Assembly: GCF_017654605.1 (NCBI RefSeq)
Contig: NZ_CP072113.1
Coordinates: 2,852,001 to 2,916,000 of the forward strand
DNA from: Yimella sp. cx-51
GTDB lineage: Bacteria > Actinomycetota > Actinomycetes > Actinomycetales > Dermatophilaceae
DNA length: 64,000 nucleotides
Direction of reading: 5' to 3'
Below, in pieces: positions 55,601 through 62,587 of the stretch (within the stretch, counting starts at the first letter, position 1; every line of letters begins with the position of its first letter). The notes beneath the pieces are model-generated. The model ran no database searches. It worked only from the letters and a program-made list of their open reading frames with translations, and was not told the origin of the DNA. Made by a program: the position numbers and the translations under genes.

Positions 55601-55847
55601 CGACGTGCCCGCCCTGGTAGGAGCTGACCGCGATGCCCTGCGCGTCTTCCTCGAGCGCGGCGTCGATCACTTCCTGCACCGAACGGTTGTGGCCGAGGTG
55701 GATCACCTCGGCGCCCTGGGTCTGCATGATGCGCCGCATGATGTTGATCGAGGCGTCGTGGCCGTCGAAAAGGCTTGCGGCAGTGACGATCCGGACGTGG
55801 TGCTCCGGTTTGTGCAGCTCGGGCTTCGTGGGCGCGTTGTCAGACAT
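52602..55847 (-). CDS. icmF: Fused isobutyryl-CoA mutase with GTPase chaperone
   Basis: Adenosylcobalamin enzyme that interconverts isobutyryl-CoA and n-butyryl-CoA, fused to its own G-protein chaperone. It has 1081 residues. The B12-binding domain comes first (about 15-145) with AASLFDGHDASINIMRRIMQ and SSYQGGHVEYF. The MeaI-like GTPase follows, with P-loop GITGTGGSGKSSLTDELVRR near residue 205 and ETPGVGQGD. A linker and the mutase barrel (about 500-1081) follow, with SISGYHIAEAGANPISQLAF. ATG 55847 follows GGAGGA. It is divergent from a MarR gene. Confidence 0.94.
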   Translation of the reverse strand: MSDNAPTKPELHKPEHHVRIVTAASLFDGHDASINIMRRIMQTQGAEVIHLGHNRSVQEVIDAALEEDAQGIAVSSYQGGHVEYFEYLIDLLKQAGAEHVKVVGGGGGVIVHDEIDRLRKAGVTIFSPEDGQRMGLVGMINSVVADCDYDLWQLDHADADAVLSGDRAAIARAITGAEQGVLPAEFIDTINTAAVKRSVPVLGITGTGGSGKSSLTDELVRRMRLDQQDKLRIAVLAIDPTRSRGGGALLGDRIRMSSLDGDRIFFRSLATRGNNQVPEHLDQILALTKASGFDLIILETPGVGQGDSAIIDYSDVSMYVMTPEFGASSQLEKIDMLDLADVVAINKFERRGAEDALRDVGRQMVRNREAFGKKPEDMPVYGTSAATFNDDGVTALYQELRTLLSDKGMHVEEGVLPRVDTKQSTRIATIVPASRVRYLSEISDAVRGYHADTDKFAAAAARAQRFELVAGELADDVPASVAELLEKAQQDVPDEVSKALVKWPSIVESYSGDEQVVKIRDREIVNKLTRESLSGNKIPRVALPRFDDHGELVKFLRRENLPGYFPYTAGVFPFKREGEDPARMFAGEGDPFRTNRRFKLLSEGQPATRLSTAFDSVTLYGRDPDERPDVYGKVGTSGVSIATLEDMKVLYDGFDLVSPTTSVSMTINGPAPTILAFFLNTAIDQQVDAFIEREGHEPSEEERKELAAYAVANVRGTVQADILKEDQGQNTCIFSTEFSLKMMGDIQQWFIDHQVRNFYSVSISGYHIAEAGANPISQLAFTLANGFTYVESYLARGMDIDHFAPNLSFFFSNGMDPEYSVLGRVARRIWAIAMKEKYGANDRSQKLKYHVQTSGRSLHAQEMDFNDIRTTLQALIAIYDNANSLHTNAYDEAVTTPTEESVRRALAIQLIINREWGLAMNENPLQGSFIIDELTDLVEAAVLKEFDRITERGGVLGAMETGYQRGRIQDESMLYEHRKHDGSLPIIGVNTFRNPKADDGTPKQIELARGTESEKQSQLTRVRDFQQRHKSEAKQALDELRAAAVNGDNVFDVLMRAARVCSLQQITEAFFEVGGQYRRNV

Positions 55848-55889
55848 AGGGTCCTCCGGGGGTGCGTGGACGTGACTCAGCTCTCTCAA

Positions 55890-55908
55890 AATAGTAGGAC
55901 TTCCTATT
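55890..55908. promoter_or_regulatory. Candidate MarR operator between icmF and marR
   Basis: AATAGTAGGACTTCCTATT is an AT-rich dyad (AATAG.AGGA with TCCT.TATT) in otherwise GC-rich DNA. It lies 43 bases upstream of the icmF ATG and 38 upstream of the chosen marR ATG, where it would cover both promoters. This suggests reciprocal control by the adjacent MarR protein. Confidence 0.6.
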
Positions 55909-55945
55909 AATGGACGTCAACGCGAGTTCGTCGTACCCTCGTGCC

Positions 55946-56455
55946 ATGACCGAGGCACCCTCCCGACTTGCTGCTGATCCGATCGGCGTCGCCCGCGATC
56001 AGTGGGTCGAGCGGGGCTGGGAGTCGGCGGCACCCGGCATGGCTGCGGTCACCTCGCTGATGCGGGCCCAGCAGATCGTGTCGGCGCGGGTCGATGCGGT
56101 GCTCAAGCCGCTCGGCATCACCTTCGCTCGCTACGAGGTGTTGATGCTGCTGACCTTCAGCCGCCGCGGATCGCTGCCAATGAAGCTGATCGCCGCGCGC
56201 TTGCAGGTGCACCCGACGTCCGTCACCAACGCCGTCGACCGGCTCGAGCAAGCTGGCCTGGTGCATCGCTCCACCCACCCGGACGACCGACGCGCGTTCA
56301 TCATCACGCTCACGGACGCAGGGCGAGCGCTTGCGTCCCGCGCGACGTCCGACCTCAACGAGCAGGTCTTCGGCCGCCCAGAACTCGACCGCGACGACCT
56401 TGAATCGCTGGTCGAGATCATCGGTCGCATGCGCTCGGCGGCCGGCGATTTCTGA
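55946..56455 (+). CDS. MarR-family transcriptional regulator
   Basis: A 169-residue winged-helix regulator: ITFARYEVLMLLTFSRRGSL, LPMKLIAARLQVHPTSVTNA (recognition helix) and HPDDRRAFIITLTDAGRALA (wing). It is divergent from icmF, so it probably senses an acyl-CoA and controls that gene. ATG 55946 has TACCCT exactly six bases upstream (leaderless pattern); an ATG 36 bases earlier is open but touches the palindrome. Confidence 0.88.
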   Translation: MTEAPSRLAADPIGVARDQWVERGWESAAPGMAAVTSLMRAQQIVSARVDAVLKPLGITFARYEVLMLLTFSRRGSLPMKLIAARLQVHPTSVTNAVDRLEQAGLVHRSTHPDDRRAFIITLTDAGRALASRATSDLNEQVFGRPELDRDDLESLVEIIGRMRSAAGDF

Positions 56456-56512
56456 CCTCAATCTTGAGCTGACTCCTCCCACGCGTCTGCTTCCGCGGGC
56501 CTGGCCCCAGCC

Positions 56513-56604
56513 GCAAACGCGGCGGTTCCAGCGACAAACGCGGCCCTTGCTCCCATCCGCGGCAGCTGCAACGGCCGCGGATGCAAAAAGACGCCGCGTT
56601 TGCG
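56513..56604. repeat. Dispersed palindromic repeat, family A, copy 3
   Basis: About 92 bp bounded by GCAAACGCGGC and GCCGCGTTTGCG, with an internal GACAAACGCGGC and GGCAGCTGCAACGGCCGCGG. It has the same architecture as the copies at 28892 and 29044 with more sequence change in the middle. It fills the gap between the convergent marR and crcB genes. Confidence 0.82.
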
Positions 56605-56617
56605 CTCAGCAAACAGG

Positions 56618-56974
56618 TCAGAGCCCACCGAGCCAATAGCCCAGAAACGCGGCAGTTACTGACGCGACGAGCACGCCGATGGCGTGCGCGAGGCCAAGCC
56701 ATTGCATCTTCGGGGCAGTCAACAAGCGGGCCGACTCGACCGACGCCGCGCTGAACGTGGTGAATCCGCCCATCAGCCCGACACCCGCAACGCGCGTCCA
56801 CTGCGGGTCGTGTCCGAAGTGCCCCACAAGCAGCCCGAGCACGAACGACCCGAGGACGTTGACGGCGAGACTGCCAATGGGGACGCGAGCGCGGACGCGC
56901 GACGTCAGCCAGGAGTCGAGCAGGAATCGAAGTCCGGCGCCGAGTCCGCCGGCCAGTGCGATCCACCAGGTCAT
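56618..56974 (-). CDS. crcB: Fluoride efflux channel subunit CrcB/Fluc
   Basis: A 118-residue membrane protein with four helices. It has the Fluc signatures GGLGAGLRFLLDSWL (about residues 9-23), GSLAVNVLGSFVLGLLVGHF, and LMGGFTTFSAASVESARLL with the Phe-box/Na+ site. It exports fluoride. The ATG overlaps the stop of a second crcB by four bases; paired genes in actinobacteria are thought to form heterodimers. Confidence 0.93.
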   Translation of the reverse strand: MTWWIALAGGLGAGLRFLLDSWLTSRVRARVPIGSLAVNVLGSFVLGLLVGHFGHDPQWTRVAGVGLMGGFTTFSAASVESARLLTAPKMQWLGLAHAIGVLVASVTAAFLGYWLGGL

Positions 56975-57387
56975 CGGCGCGCACCTCGGCCGAGGACGAG
57001 CCCGAGCGTCGCAAGCACGACCCCGCCAATGACCGACGTCAGCGCGTAACCGACCCCAAGGAGCGAGGCGGAATCACGCTGCCGCTCAACGACTTCCACC
57101 GCGAAGGTGCTGTAGGTGGTGAACCCGCCCAACACACCAGTGCCCACGCCGAGGCGTACACGTCGACGCCATCCTGAGTCTTCTCCGAAGCGCGCCAGCA
57201 GACCCAGCATGAAGCCGAGCAGCAATGCCCCGACGAGGTTGATCGCGAAAGTCGCCCACGGCCAACCGCCTGCGTCGGCCGGGAAGTAATCGCTAAGACT
57301 CGCACGAAACGCAGTGCCGAGGCATCCACCGAGGACCACCAGGACGAACGGCAGCCATCGTTCGCCTCGTCCGCCGACTTCCTCCAC
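56971..57387 (-). CDS. crcB: Fluoride efflux channel subunit CrcB/Fluc (partner)
   Basis: A 138-residue four-helix Fluc protein: LGGCLGTAFRASLSDYF, WATFAINLVGALLLGFMLGL, and VLGGFTTYSTFAVEVVER. I chose GTG 57387 because a perfect TAACCT lies six bases upstream; a TTG one codon earlier is the alternative. I looked for a fluoride riboswitch before it and saw none. Confidence 0.92.
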   Translation of the reverse strand: MEEVGGRGERWLPFVLVVLGGCLGTAFRASLSDYFPADAGGWPWATFAINLVGALLLGFMLGLLARFGEDSGWRRRVRLGVGTGVLGGFTTYSTFAVEVVERQRDSASLLGVGYALTSVIGGVVLATLGLVLGRGARR

Positions 57388-57454
57388 CAAGGCAGGTTAT
57401 CGAGCGGGCGACGATTCCTGAGACCTGCCAGTCCTCACCTTCAGAGTCGAAGAA

Positions 57455-58024
57455 GACGTTCGATCGCACGCCATGCGGGCACGCACGGCATTCACTTTTC
57501 CATGCACCAGCGGTGCGGGGAGCGCAGCTCTTATCGGCGTCGGCGCCTCACTCGTGCTCGACGAGTTCGCGATGATCTTCCACCTGCAGGACGTCTACTG
57601 GACGCAGGAGGGCCAGCTGTCGGTCAACATCGTCACGCTGGCCACGGCATTCGTCGGGCTGGGCGTCGCCGACATCTCACCGTTCGGGGTCAACAGCCTC
57701 GAGGACACTGCCGTGCTGGTGCGCGGCAGCGTGGCCGGCGCCTTGGTGCTGCACCTCGTGCTCGTGGCCGTCACCGCATTCAAGGGCAAATACCTCACCG
57801 CACTCTTCCGGCCTCCCCATCGCGCCAGTGGCCTGGATCGCCGCCTTCCGCCTGGCCCGTCCGCACTCGCTGTGGGCCCGAAAGCTTTACTCCGCCAAGT
57901 GGATCGAGCACGCGACCAAGCGAGCTGCCGAGTTCGACGAGCGCTGGGGTCCGGTGCGCAGCACGTGGGACGACTTCATCGGCGGCCGACCGTCCCAGCC
58001 CGAACCGTCCAGCAGCTCGCACTG
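57455..58024 (+). pseudogene. Actinobacterial membrane protein fragment, doubly frameshifted
   Basis: Three frames together give a conserved integral membrane protein. Frame one: HGIHFSMH (to about 57506). Frame two: SGAGSAALIGVGASLVLDEF, ...FHLQDVYWTQEGQLSVNIV (to about 57808). Frame three: GLPIAPVAWIAAFRLARPHS, then AKWIEHATKRAAEFDERWGP to the stop at 58024. Each switch is explained by one extra C. The first transmembrane part of the family is missing as well. It is probably a decayed gene of unknown function. Confidence 0.75.
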
Positions 58025-58073
58025 ACCTCGCTGCCTACTGGGGAGGTGCTCGCAGGGGTGGAAAGATGCCGAC

Positions 58074-59306
58074 ATGGCCCCGCAGAAGCCCTCGTCGCAG
58101 CATCGCCGTCTGACCGTCGACCTGCGCTCCACCTGGCGGGCGGCGTGGGTGATCGTCTGTGTTGGCGTGCTCGTCTGGCTTACGTGGTTCTTCACCAGTC
58201 AGGCCAGTTCGACGATCACCTTGATCGTGATGGCTTTTTTCATGGCGCTGGCGATCGAACCGATCGTGGGGCGACTGTCCAAACGCATGCCTCGCGGGGC
58301 AGCGACCGGACTGACGCTGCTGGCCATCGCCGCCTTCCTCACCGGCTTCTTCTGGGTGTTCGGCAGCATGCTCGCCGATCAGATCGGGCAGTTGATCAAG
58401 GCCGTTCCGGGCGCCGCCGATTCGGTGCTGAAGTGGGTCAACCGCCAATTCGGCACCGAATACGAAATGGCGACCATCCTGGACGACCTCGGAATCGACA
58501 ACAGCACGATCGCTGACTACGCAACCTCGGTGGCCGGCAATCTGCTGACGATCCTCGGCGGTGTGGCCAGCGGCGCGTTCAGTGTCTTCACTTTCGCGTT
58601 CTTCCTCTTCTACCTGTCGGCCGGCCTTCCGCGCCTGCGCACCTGGGTCGCCGGACTGGTGCCGCCGAAGGGCCAAGTGATCTTCCTGACCATCTGGCAG
58701 ACGACGCTCATCAAGGTCGGCGGTTACGTCGGAGCGCGCATCGTCCTCGCGGTCATCAACGCCACGGCGATGGGGGGCTTCATGTTCCTCATCGACCTGC
58801 CGTACTGGCTTCCGTTGGCGCTGTGGACCGGGCTGGTTGCGCAGTTCGTGCCGACTGTCGGCACCTACATCTCGATCGCCCTACCCGTCGTTGTCGGCCT
58901 AGGCAGCCCTGACCCGACCGACGGGCTGTGGGTGCTGCTCTACGCGATCGCTTATCAGCAGATCGAGAACATCTTCATCGAGCCGCGCATCAGCGCCCGC
59001 GCGGTCGATGTGCACCCGGCGGTTTCTTTCGCCTCGGCCATCATCGGCGCGCAACTCTTCGGTCTGGCCGGCGCAACCCTCGGCGTGCCGGTTGCTGCCA
59101 CCGCGATCGCCCTCTTCGACCTCTACAAACGCCGGTGGACGGTGTCACCAGACACCGAGCAGGAGGTCTCTGCGCTGCTGCGACGCGAAGAAGCACTGGC
59201 GACGCAGCGTCACGACGAGAAGGCCGAGCCCCCAGCCGACTCCGGCGCCAAGCAGGAATCGACTGGGGCGTCCGACCGTCCGGAGCAAGTCCGCTCGTCC
59301 GACTGA
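58074..59306 (+). CDS. AI-2E family transporter
   Basis: A 410-residue multi-pass membrane protein of the AI-2E/PerM exporter family. Eight or so hydrophobic segments are visible. A soluble stretch lies between helices 3 and 4 (DQIGQLIKAVPGAADSVLKW). Hallmark late motifs are FVPTVGTYISIALPVVVGLG, YQQIENIFIEPRISARAVDV and GLAGATLGVPVAATAIALF. The tail is charged. Substrate unknown; the family name does not prove autoinducer transport. AAAGAT lies six bases before the ATG. Confidence 0.88.
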   Translation: MAPQKPSSQHRRLTVDLRSTWRAAWVIVCVGVLVWLTWFFTSQASSTITLIVMAFFMALAIEPIVGRLSKRMPRGAATGLTLLAIAAFLTGFFWVFGSMLADQIGQLIKAVPGAADSVLKWVNRQFGTEYEMATILDDLGIDNSTIADYATSVAGNLLTILGGVASGAFSVFTFAFFLFYLSAGLPRLRTWVAGLVPPKGQVIFLTIWQTTLIKVGGYVGARIVLAVINATAMGGFMFLIDLPYWLPLALWTGLVAQFVPTVGTYISIALPVVVGLGSPDPTDGLWVLLYAIAYQQIENIFIEPRISARAVDVHPAVSFASAIIGAQLFGLAGATLGVPVAATAIALFDLYKRRWTVSPDTEQEVSALLRREEALATQRHDEKAEPPADSGAKQESTGASDRPEQVRSSD

Positions 59307-59319
59307 TCCGTCGCGGGGT

Positions 59320-60219
59320 TCAGGCGCTCACCAGCTCGCGCATCTCCGAAGCAGGCGCCGCGTCTCGAACAGCACGGTCAGCCGCCAGCAGAACGATCAG
59401 TGCGGCGGCGGCCATCGCGCCACCGACCCACAGCGTCGAGGTGTAGCCAAGACCTGCGGTGATCGTCAGGCCGCCGAGCCAGGCGCCGATGGCGTTGCCG
59501 ACGTTGAATGCAGCGATATTCGAGCCGGAAGACAGGGTCGGGGCGTCACCGGCGAAGTGCATGATGCGCATTTGCAGACCCCGCACCGTCGAGAACCCGA
59601 ACGCGCCCATGAGCACGAGCGCGATGAGGCCCGGCGCCTTCGACTCAGCCACCGGCGCGAAGGCGATCATGACGATCGCGAGTGCGCCGAGAGCAAACGT
59701 GAGGGTGCGACTGACGGACCGGTCGGCCTCCTTGCCGCCCAGGTAGTTGCCGGCGAAGAGCCCGACACCGAAGAGCACGAGCAGCCACGGGACGGTGGCC
59801 GACGTCAGTCCGGCGAGCATCAAGGCGATCGCCCCTGCCTTCTTGGCCGGTTCGACAAGATTGGCCGCGACCACCGAGCCGATGCCGAAGAAGGCGCCGT
59901 GGGTGAGGGCCGAAAGCACGCGTCCGAGCATCATCACTTCGTACGTCGGCGCAATGGCTGAGAGCAGATTGCCCGCAATGAAGAGCACCATGAGCGCGGT
60001 GAGCACCTTCTCGCGGTCGTAGCGCGTCACGGCCGCGGTGAGCCCGATCGCGCCGACCGCGACGCTCAGCGCGTAGCCGGAGATCAGCCACCCGGCGGTG
60101 GCTTCGTCAACCGCGAAGTCGTCGGCGACTTCCGGCAGGAGGCCGGCGATGACGAACTCGGTGAGTCCGATGCCGAAGCCACCGATGGCGAGCGCGAGAG
60201 CCGTTCCAAATCCTTCCAT
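59320..60219 (-). CDS. MFS transporter (DHA1/AraJ-like) with internal deletion
   Basis: Drug/sugar efflux-type MFS protein of 299 residues where about 400 is normal. N-terminal helices 1-5 are present (IGLTEFVIAGLLPEVADDFA, SALTHGAFFGIGSVVAANLV). At residue 142 (about 59793) the usual LTxAN region jumps directly to VPWLLVLFGVGLFAGNYLGG, which belongs to about helix 8. Roughly 100 residues are missing in frame, so it is probably non-functional. It is divergent from a frameshifted MarR gene. Confidence 0.82.
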   Translation of the reverse strand: MEGFGTALALAIGGFGIGLTEFVIAGLLPEVADDFAVDEATAGWLISGYALSVAVGAIGLTAAVTRYDREKVLTALMVLFIAGNLLSAIAPTYEVMMLGRVLSALTHGAFFGIGSVVAANLVEPAKKAGAIALMLAGLTSATVPWLLVLFGVGLFAGNYLGGKEADRSVSRTLTFALGALAIVMIAFAPVAESKAPGLIALVLMGAFGFSTVRGLQMRIMHFAGDAPTLSSGSNIAAFNVGNAIGAWLGGLTITAGLGYTSTLWVGGAMAAAALIVLLAADRAVRDAAPASEMRELVSA

Positions 60220-60237
60220 CTGCGCATATAGCGCGTG

Positions 60238-60273
60238 TGCAACTAACTGCGTACGCCGGGCGTACTAGTTGCA
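60238..60273. promoter_or_regulatory. Nested palindrome, candidate MarR operator
   Basis: TGCAACTA (60238-60245) pairs with TAGTTGCA (60266-60273), and inside them GTACGCC (60251-60257) pairs with GGCGTAC (60259-60265). It lies between the divergent MFS and MarR genes, 19 bases upstream of the MFS start. It looks like the regulator's own binding site. Confidence 0.6.
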
Positions 60274-60315
60274 TGCGCGTGTTATTGCAAGTGCGCTGTT
60301 TGCTCATCAGGTCAC

Positions 60316-60785
60316 ATGGAACTGGAGGATTCACCCGTGGGGATCGCTGACGACGCCGTTGAAGTGCGGGCGCAGGGCTGGCGCACGCTCGCCGCATTAC
60401 ACGGATTGATCGAGACGACCCTGGAGCGCGCACTGACCAGCGAGCACCAGTTGTCGGTGGTGGAGTCTCGGTGCTGGACGCCCTGTCTCGTCAGGACGGC
60501 TGGCACATGCGGATGAGCCAATCGGCCCGCGCTGCAGCACTGTCCAGCAGTGCGACCACCCGCCTGGTCAACCGACTCGAAGACCGTGGCCTGCTCACCC
60601 GCATCCTGTGCGCGGACGACCGCCGGGGTATCTACACCGAGCTGACCCCGGCGGGTCGGGCCCTGTTGAAGAAGGCGCGTCCGACACACGACCGCGTGCT
60701 GGAAGAGTCGCTCGACACGGCTTGTGAAACACCGGAGTTGGCGGCATTGGTGGACGCGCTGCACAAACTTCCCGCCACGAGCTGA
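60316..60785 (+). pseudogene. MarR-family regulator, frameshifted
   Basis: The start MELEDSPVGIADDAVEVRAQ, then LAALHGLIETTLERAL to LSVVE, is followed near 60465 by a frame change. The remainder VLDALSRQDGWHMRMSQSAR, LSSSATTRLVNRLEDRGLLT, DDRRGIYTELTPAGRALLKK is a typical MarR winged helix. Adding one base (GAGTCTCGG to GAGTACTCGG) restores E-Y-S-V-L-D. It is divergent from an MFS gene that also looks broken. Confidence 0.82.
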
Positions 60786-60870
60786 AGTCTGACACCGACG
60801 GATCGCGAGCCTAGGCAGTCGCGCATTTCACCAGGTTTCGACGCGCCTGTTCGTGGCTCACCCAAGCACC

Positions 60871-62082
60871 TCAACCACCAGAAATCTGGGGGCTTTCCGC
60901 TGCGGTGATCGCCCGCCTTGCCAGCTTCTTCACACGGCGCTTCTTGCGACGCTCGGGAATCATCGACCGCATCTCGTCCACCTTGCCGAAGCACAGCAGT
61001 CGGTCCTCGGCCTCGAGGATCTTCCCCGGACGCGGGCTCGGGGTGACAGCGGTGCCGCGGTGCAAAGTCAGCACGGTGATGTCGCGCTCGGGCAAGCCGG
61101 AGTCGCGCAGCGACTTGCCGACCATGTCGGAGCCGGCGTGCACCTGGAGTTCGGCGACGCCGTAACCGGTCGAGACGGCCAGACGTTGCCGCACATCGAT
61201 CTCGGGGAAGTCGACCTGATCGGCGATGTAATCGATGATGGCGCCCGCCACGTCGAGGCGGGTGGCGGTCTCAATGCCCTGCAGTCCCGGCGAGGAGTTG
61301 ACCTCCATCACCAGCGGGCCGTCCTTGCCCTCGAGCATGTCAACACCGGCCACGCGCAGGCCCATGATCTGCGCTGATCGCACCGCGACCTGCTCGTACT
61401 CGGGGGTCAGTTCGACCGCCTCGACACTGCCCCCGCGGTGCACGTTCGACCGGAACTCATCGCCTTGGGCTGACCGCCGCATCGCCGCGACCACGCGGTC
61501 GCCCACCACGAGCGCCCGGATGTCGCGGCCCTTGCTCTCCTTCACGAACGACTGGATCAGCACGTTCTGCGAGGTCGACTGCAGCGTCTCGATGATCGCT
61601 TCGGCGACGTTGACCTCCGGCGCCAGAATCACCCCGATGCCCTGCGTTCCCTCCAGCAATTTAATGACGACCGGCGCCCCGCCGACCTGCTCGATCGCGC
61701 CGCGCACATCAGCGCGATTGCGGACGAAGAACGTGGCCGGCATGCCGATGTTGTGGCGCGACAGGATCTGGGTGGCGCGCAGTTTGTCGCGGCTGTTGGC
61801 GATGCCGTTCGCGGTGTTGGGCGTGTAGACGTCCATCTGCTCGAACTGGCGCACCACGGCGGTGCCGAAGTAGGTGATGGACGCACCGATGCGCGGCAAT
61901 ACCGCGTCGTATGTTGACAATTGGCGTCCGCGGAACTGCAGGTCGGGCTCCTCGGTCGACAGGTCGATACCGAACCGGAGCGTGTTGAGCACCTTCACGT
62001 CGTGACCGCGTTCGAGGGCGGCGGTTCGCAAGCGTTGGGTGGAGTAGGCACGCGGCGCACGGGACAGGATCGCGAGTTTCAC
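60871..62082 (-). CDS. RimK-family ATP-grasp amide ligase with C-terminal RCK_C domain
   Basis: Predicted alpha-L-glutamate (or other amino-acid) ligase of 403 residues. Residues 1-300 are RimK-like: MKLAILSRAPRAYSTQRLR, ANSRDKLRATQILSRHNIGM, PVVIKLLEGTQGIGVILAPE, KESKGRDIRALVVGDRVVAA and the metal-binding VMEVNSSPGLQGIE. E. coli RimK ends there. This protein adds an RCK_C/TrkA_C-like regulatory domain (about 308-385: GYGVAELQVHAGSDMVGKSL to DRLLCFGKVDEMRSM) and a very basic tail. GTG 62082 has CATCGT six bases upstream. It is divergent from a protease and an M14-like gene. Confidence 0.9.
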   Translation of the reverse strand: MKLAILSRAPRAYSTQRLRTAALERGHDVKVLNTLRFGIDLSTEEPDLQFRGRQLSTYDAVLPRIGASITYFGTAVVRQFEQMDVYTPNTANGIANSRDKLRATQILSRHNIGMPATFFVRNRADVRGAIEQVGGAPVVIKLLEGTQGIGVILAPEVNVAEAIIETLQSTSQNVLIQSFVKESKGRDIRALVVGDRVVAAMRRSAQGDEFRSNVHRGGSVEAVELTPEYEQVAVRSAQIMGLRVAGVDMLEGKDGPLVMEVNSSPGLQGIETATRLDVAGAIIDYIADQVDFPEIDVRQRLAVSTGYGVAELQVHAGSDMVGKSLRDSGLPERDITVLTLHRGTAVTPSPRPGKILEAEDRLLCFGKVDEMRSMIPERRKKRRVKKLARRAITAAESPQISGG

Positions 62083-62101
62083 GTGGGCACGATGCCACAC
62101 T

Positions 62102-62587
62102 GTGCGGGTGCCAGCGCGAAGCGAGTCCACCCTCACCGTCGGGTGGCGGGAGTGGGTCTCCCTTCCCGACCTTGGCGTCGACTGGATGAAGGCAAAGCTC
62201 GACACCGGAGCGCGCACCTCCTCCATCCACGCCTACGACGTGGAGAAGTTCGAGCGGGACGGCGAGCGCTGGGTGCGTTTCGACATCCGGCCGTGGCAGA
62301 AGTCGACCGATGACATCGTCTCGGCACAGTTGCCGGTGCACGACGAGCGCGACATCCGCAGTTCAAACGGCCAACTCCAACGACGTCTCGTGGTGTCGAC
62401 CAACCTGTCGATCGCCGGGCGACGGATCCCGACGGAGTTCACCCTCACTGACCGCGACGAGATGGGCTTCCGGATGCTGGTCGGTCGAGAAGCCCTGCGC
62501 CAGGGCTTCCTCGTCGACTCCGGAGCGTCCTACTGCGGCGGACGTCCCCCCCTTGCCACGCGTCGTCGCAACCGAGGACGCGCATGA
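62102..62587 (+). CDS. RimB-like retropepsin-fold protease (ATP-dependent zinc protease family)
   Basis: A 161-residue protein of the family PF05618, whose fold is that of retroviral aspartyl proteases. The hallmark KAKLDTGARTSSIHAYDVEK carries the catalytic DTGA (Asp about residue 33). Later segments are RIPTEFTLTDRDEMGFRMLV, GREALRQGFLVDSGASYCGG. GTG 62108 is an alternative start. It overlaps the next gene by ATGA. Members lie next to rimK genes in many genomes and are thought to cut the isopeptide or peptide tags made by the ligase. Confidence 0.85.
   Translation: MRVPARSESTLTVGWREWVSLPDLGVDWMKAKLDTGARTSSIHAYDVEKFERDGERWVRFDIRPWQKSTDDIVSAQLPVHDERDIRSSNGQLQRRLVVSTNLSIAGRRIPTEFTLTDRDEMGFRMLVGREALRQGFLVDSGASYCGGRPPLATRRRNRGRA

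Noticed and set aside
57388-57472. Possible fluoride riboswitch upstream of crcB
   Set aside because: I looked for the conserved fluoride-aptamer core on the minus strand and did not find it; the gene instead has a leaderless-type -10.
58074-59306. Quorum-sensing autoinducer-2 export role for the AI-2E family protein
   Set aside because: The family name alone does not show this function, and no luxS gene is in the window.
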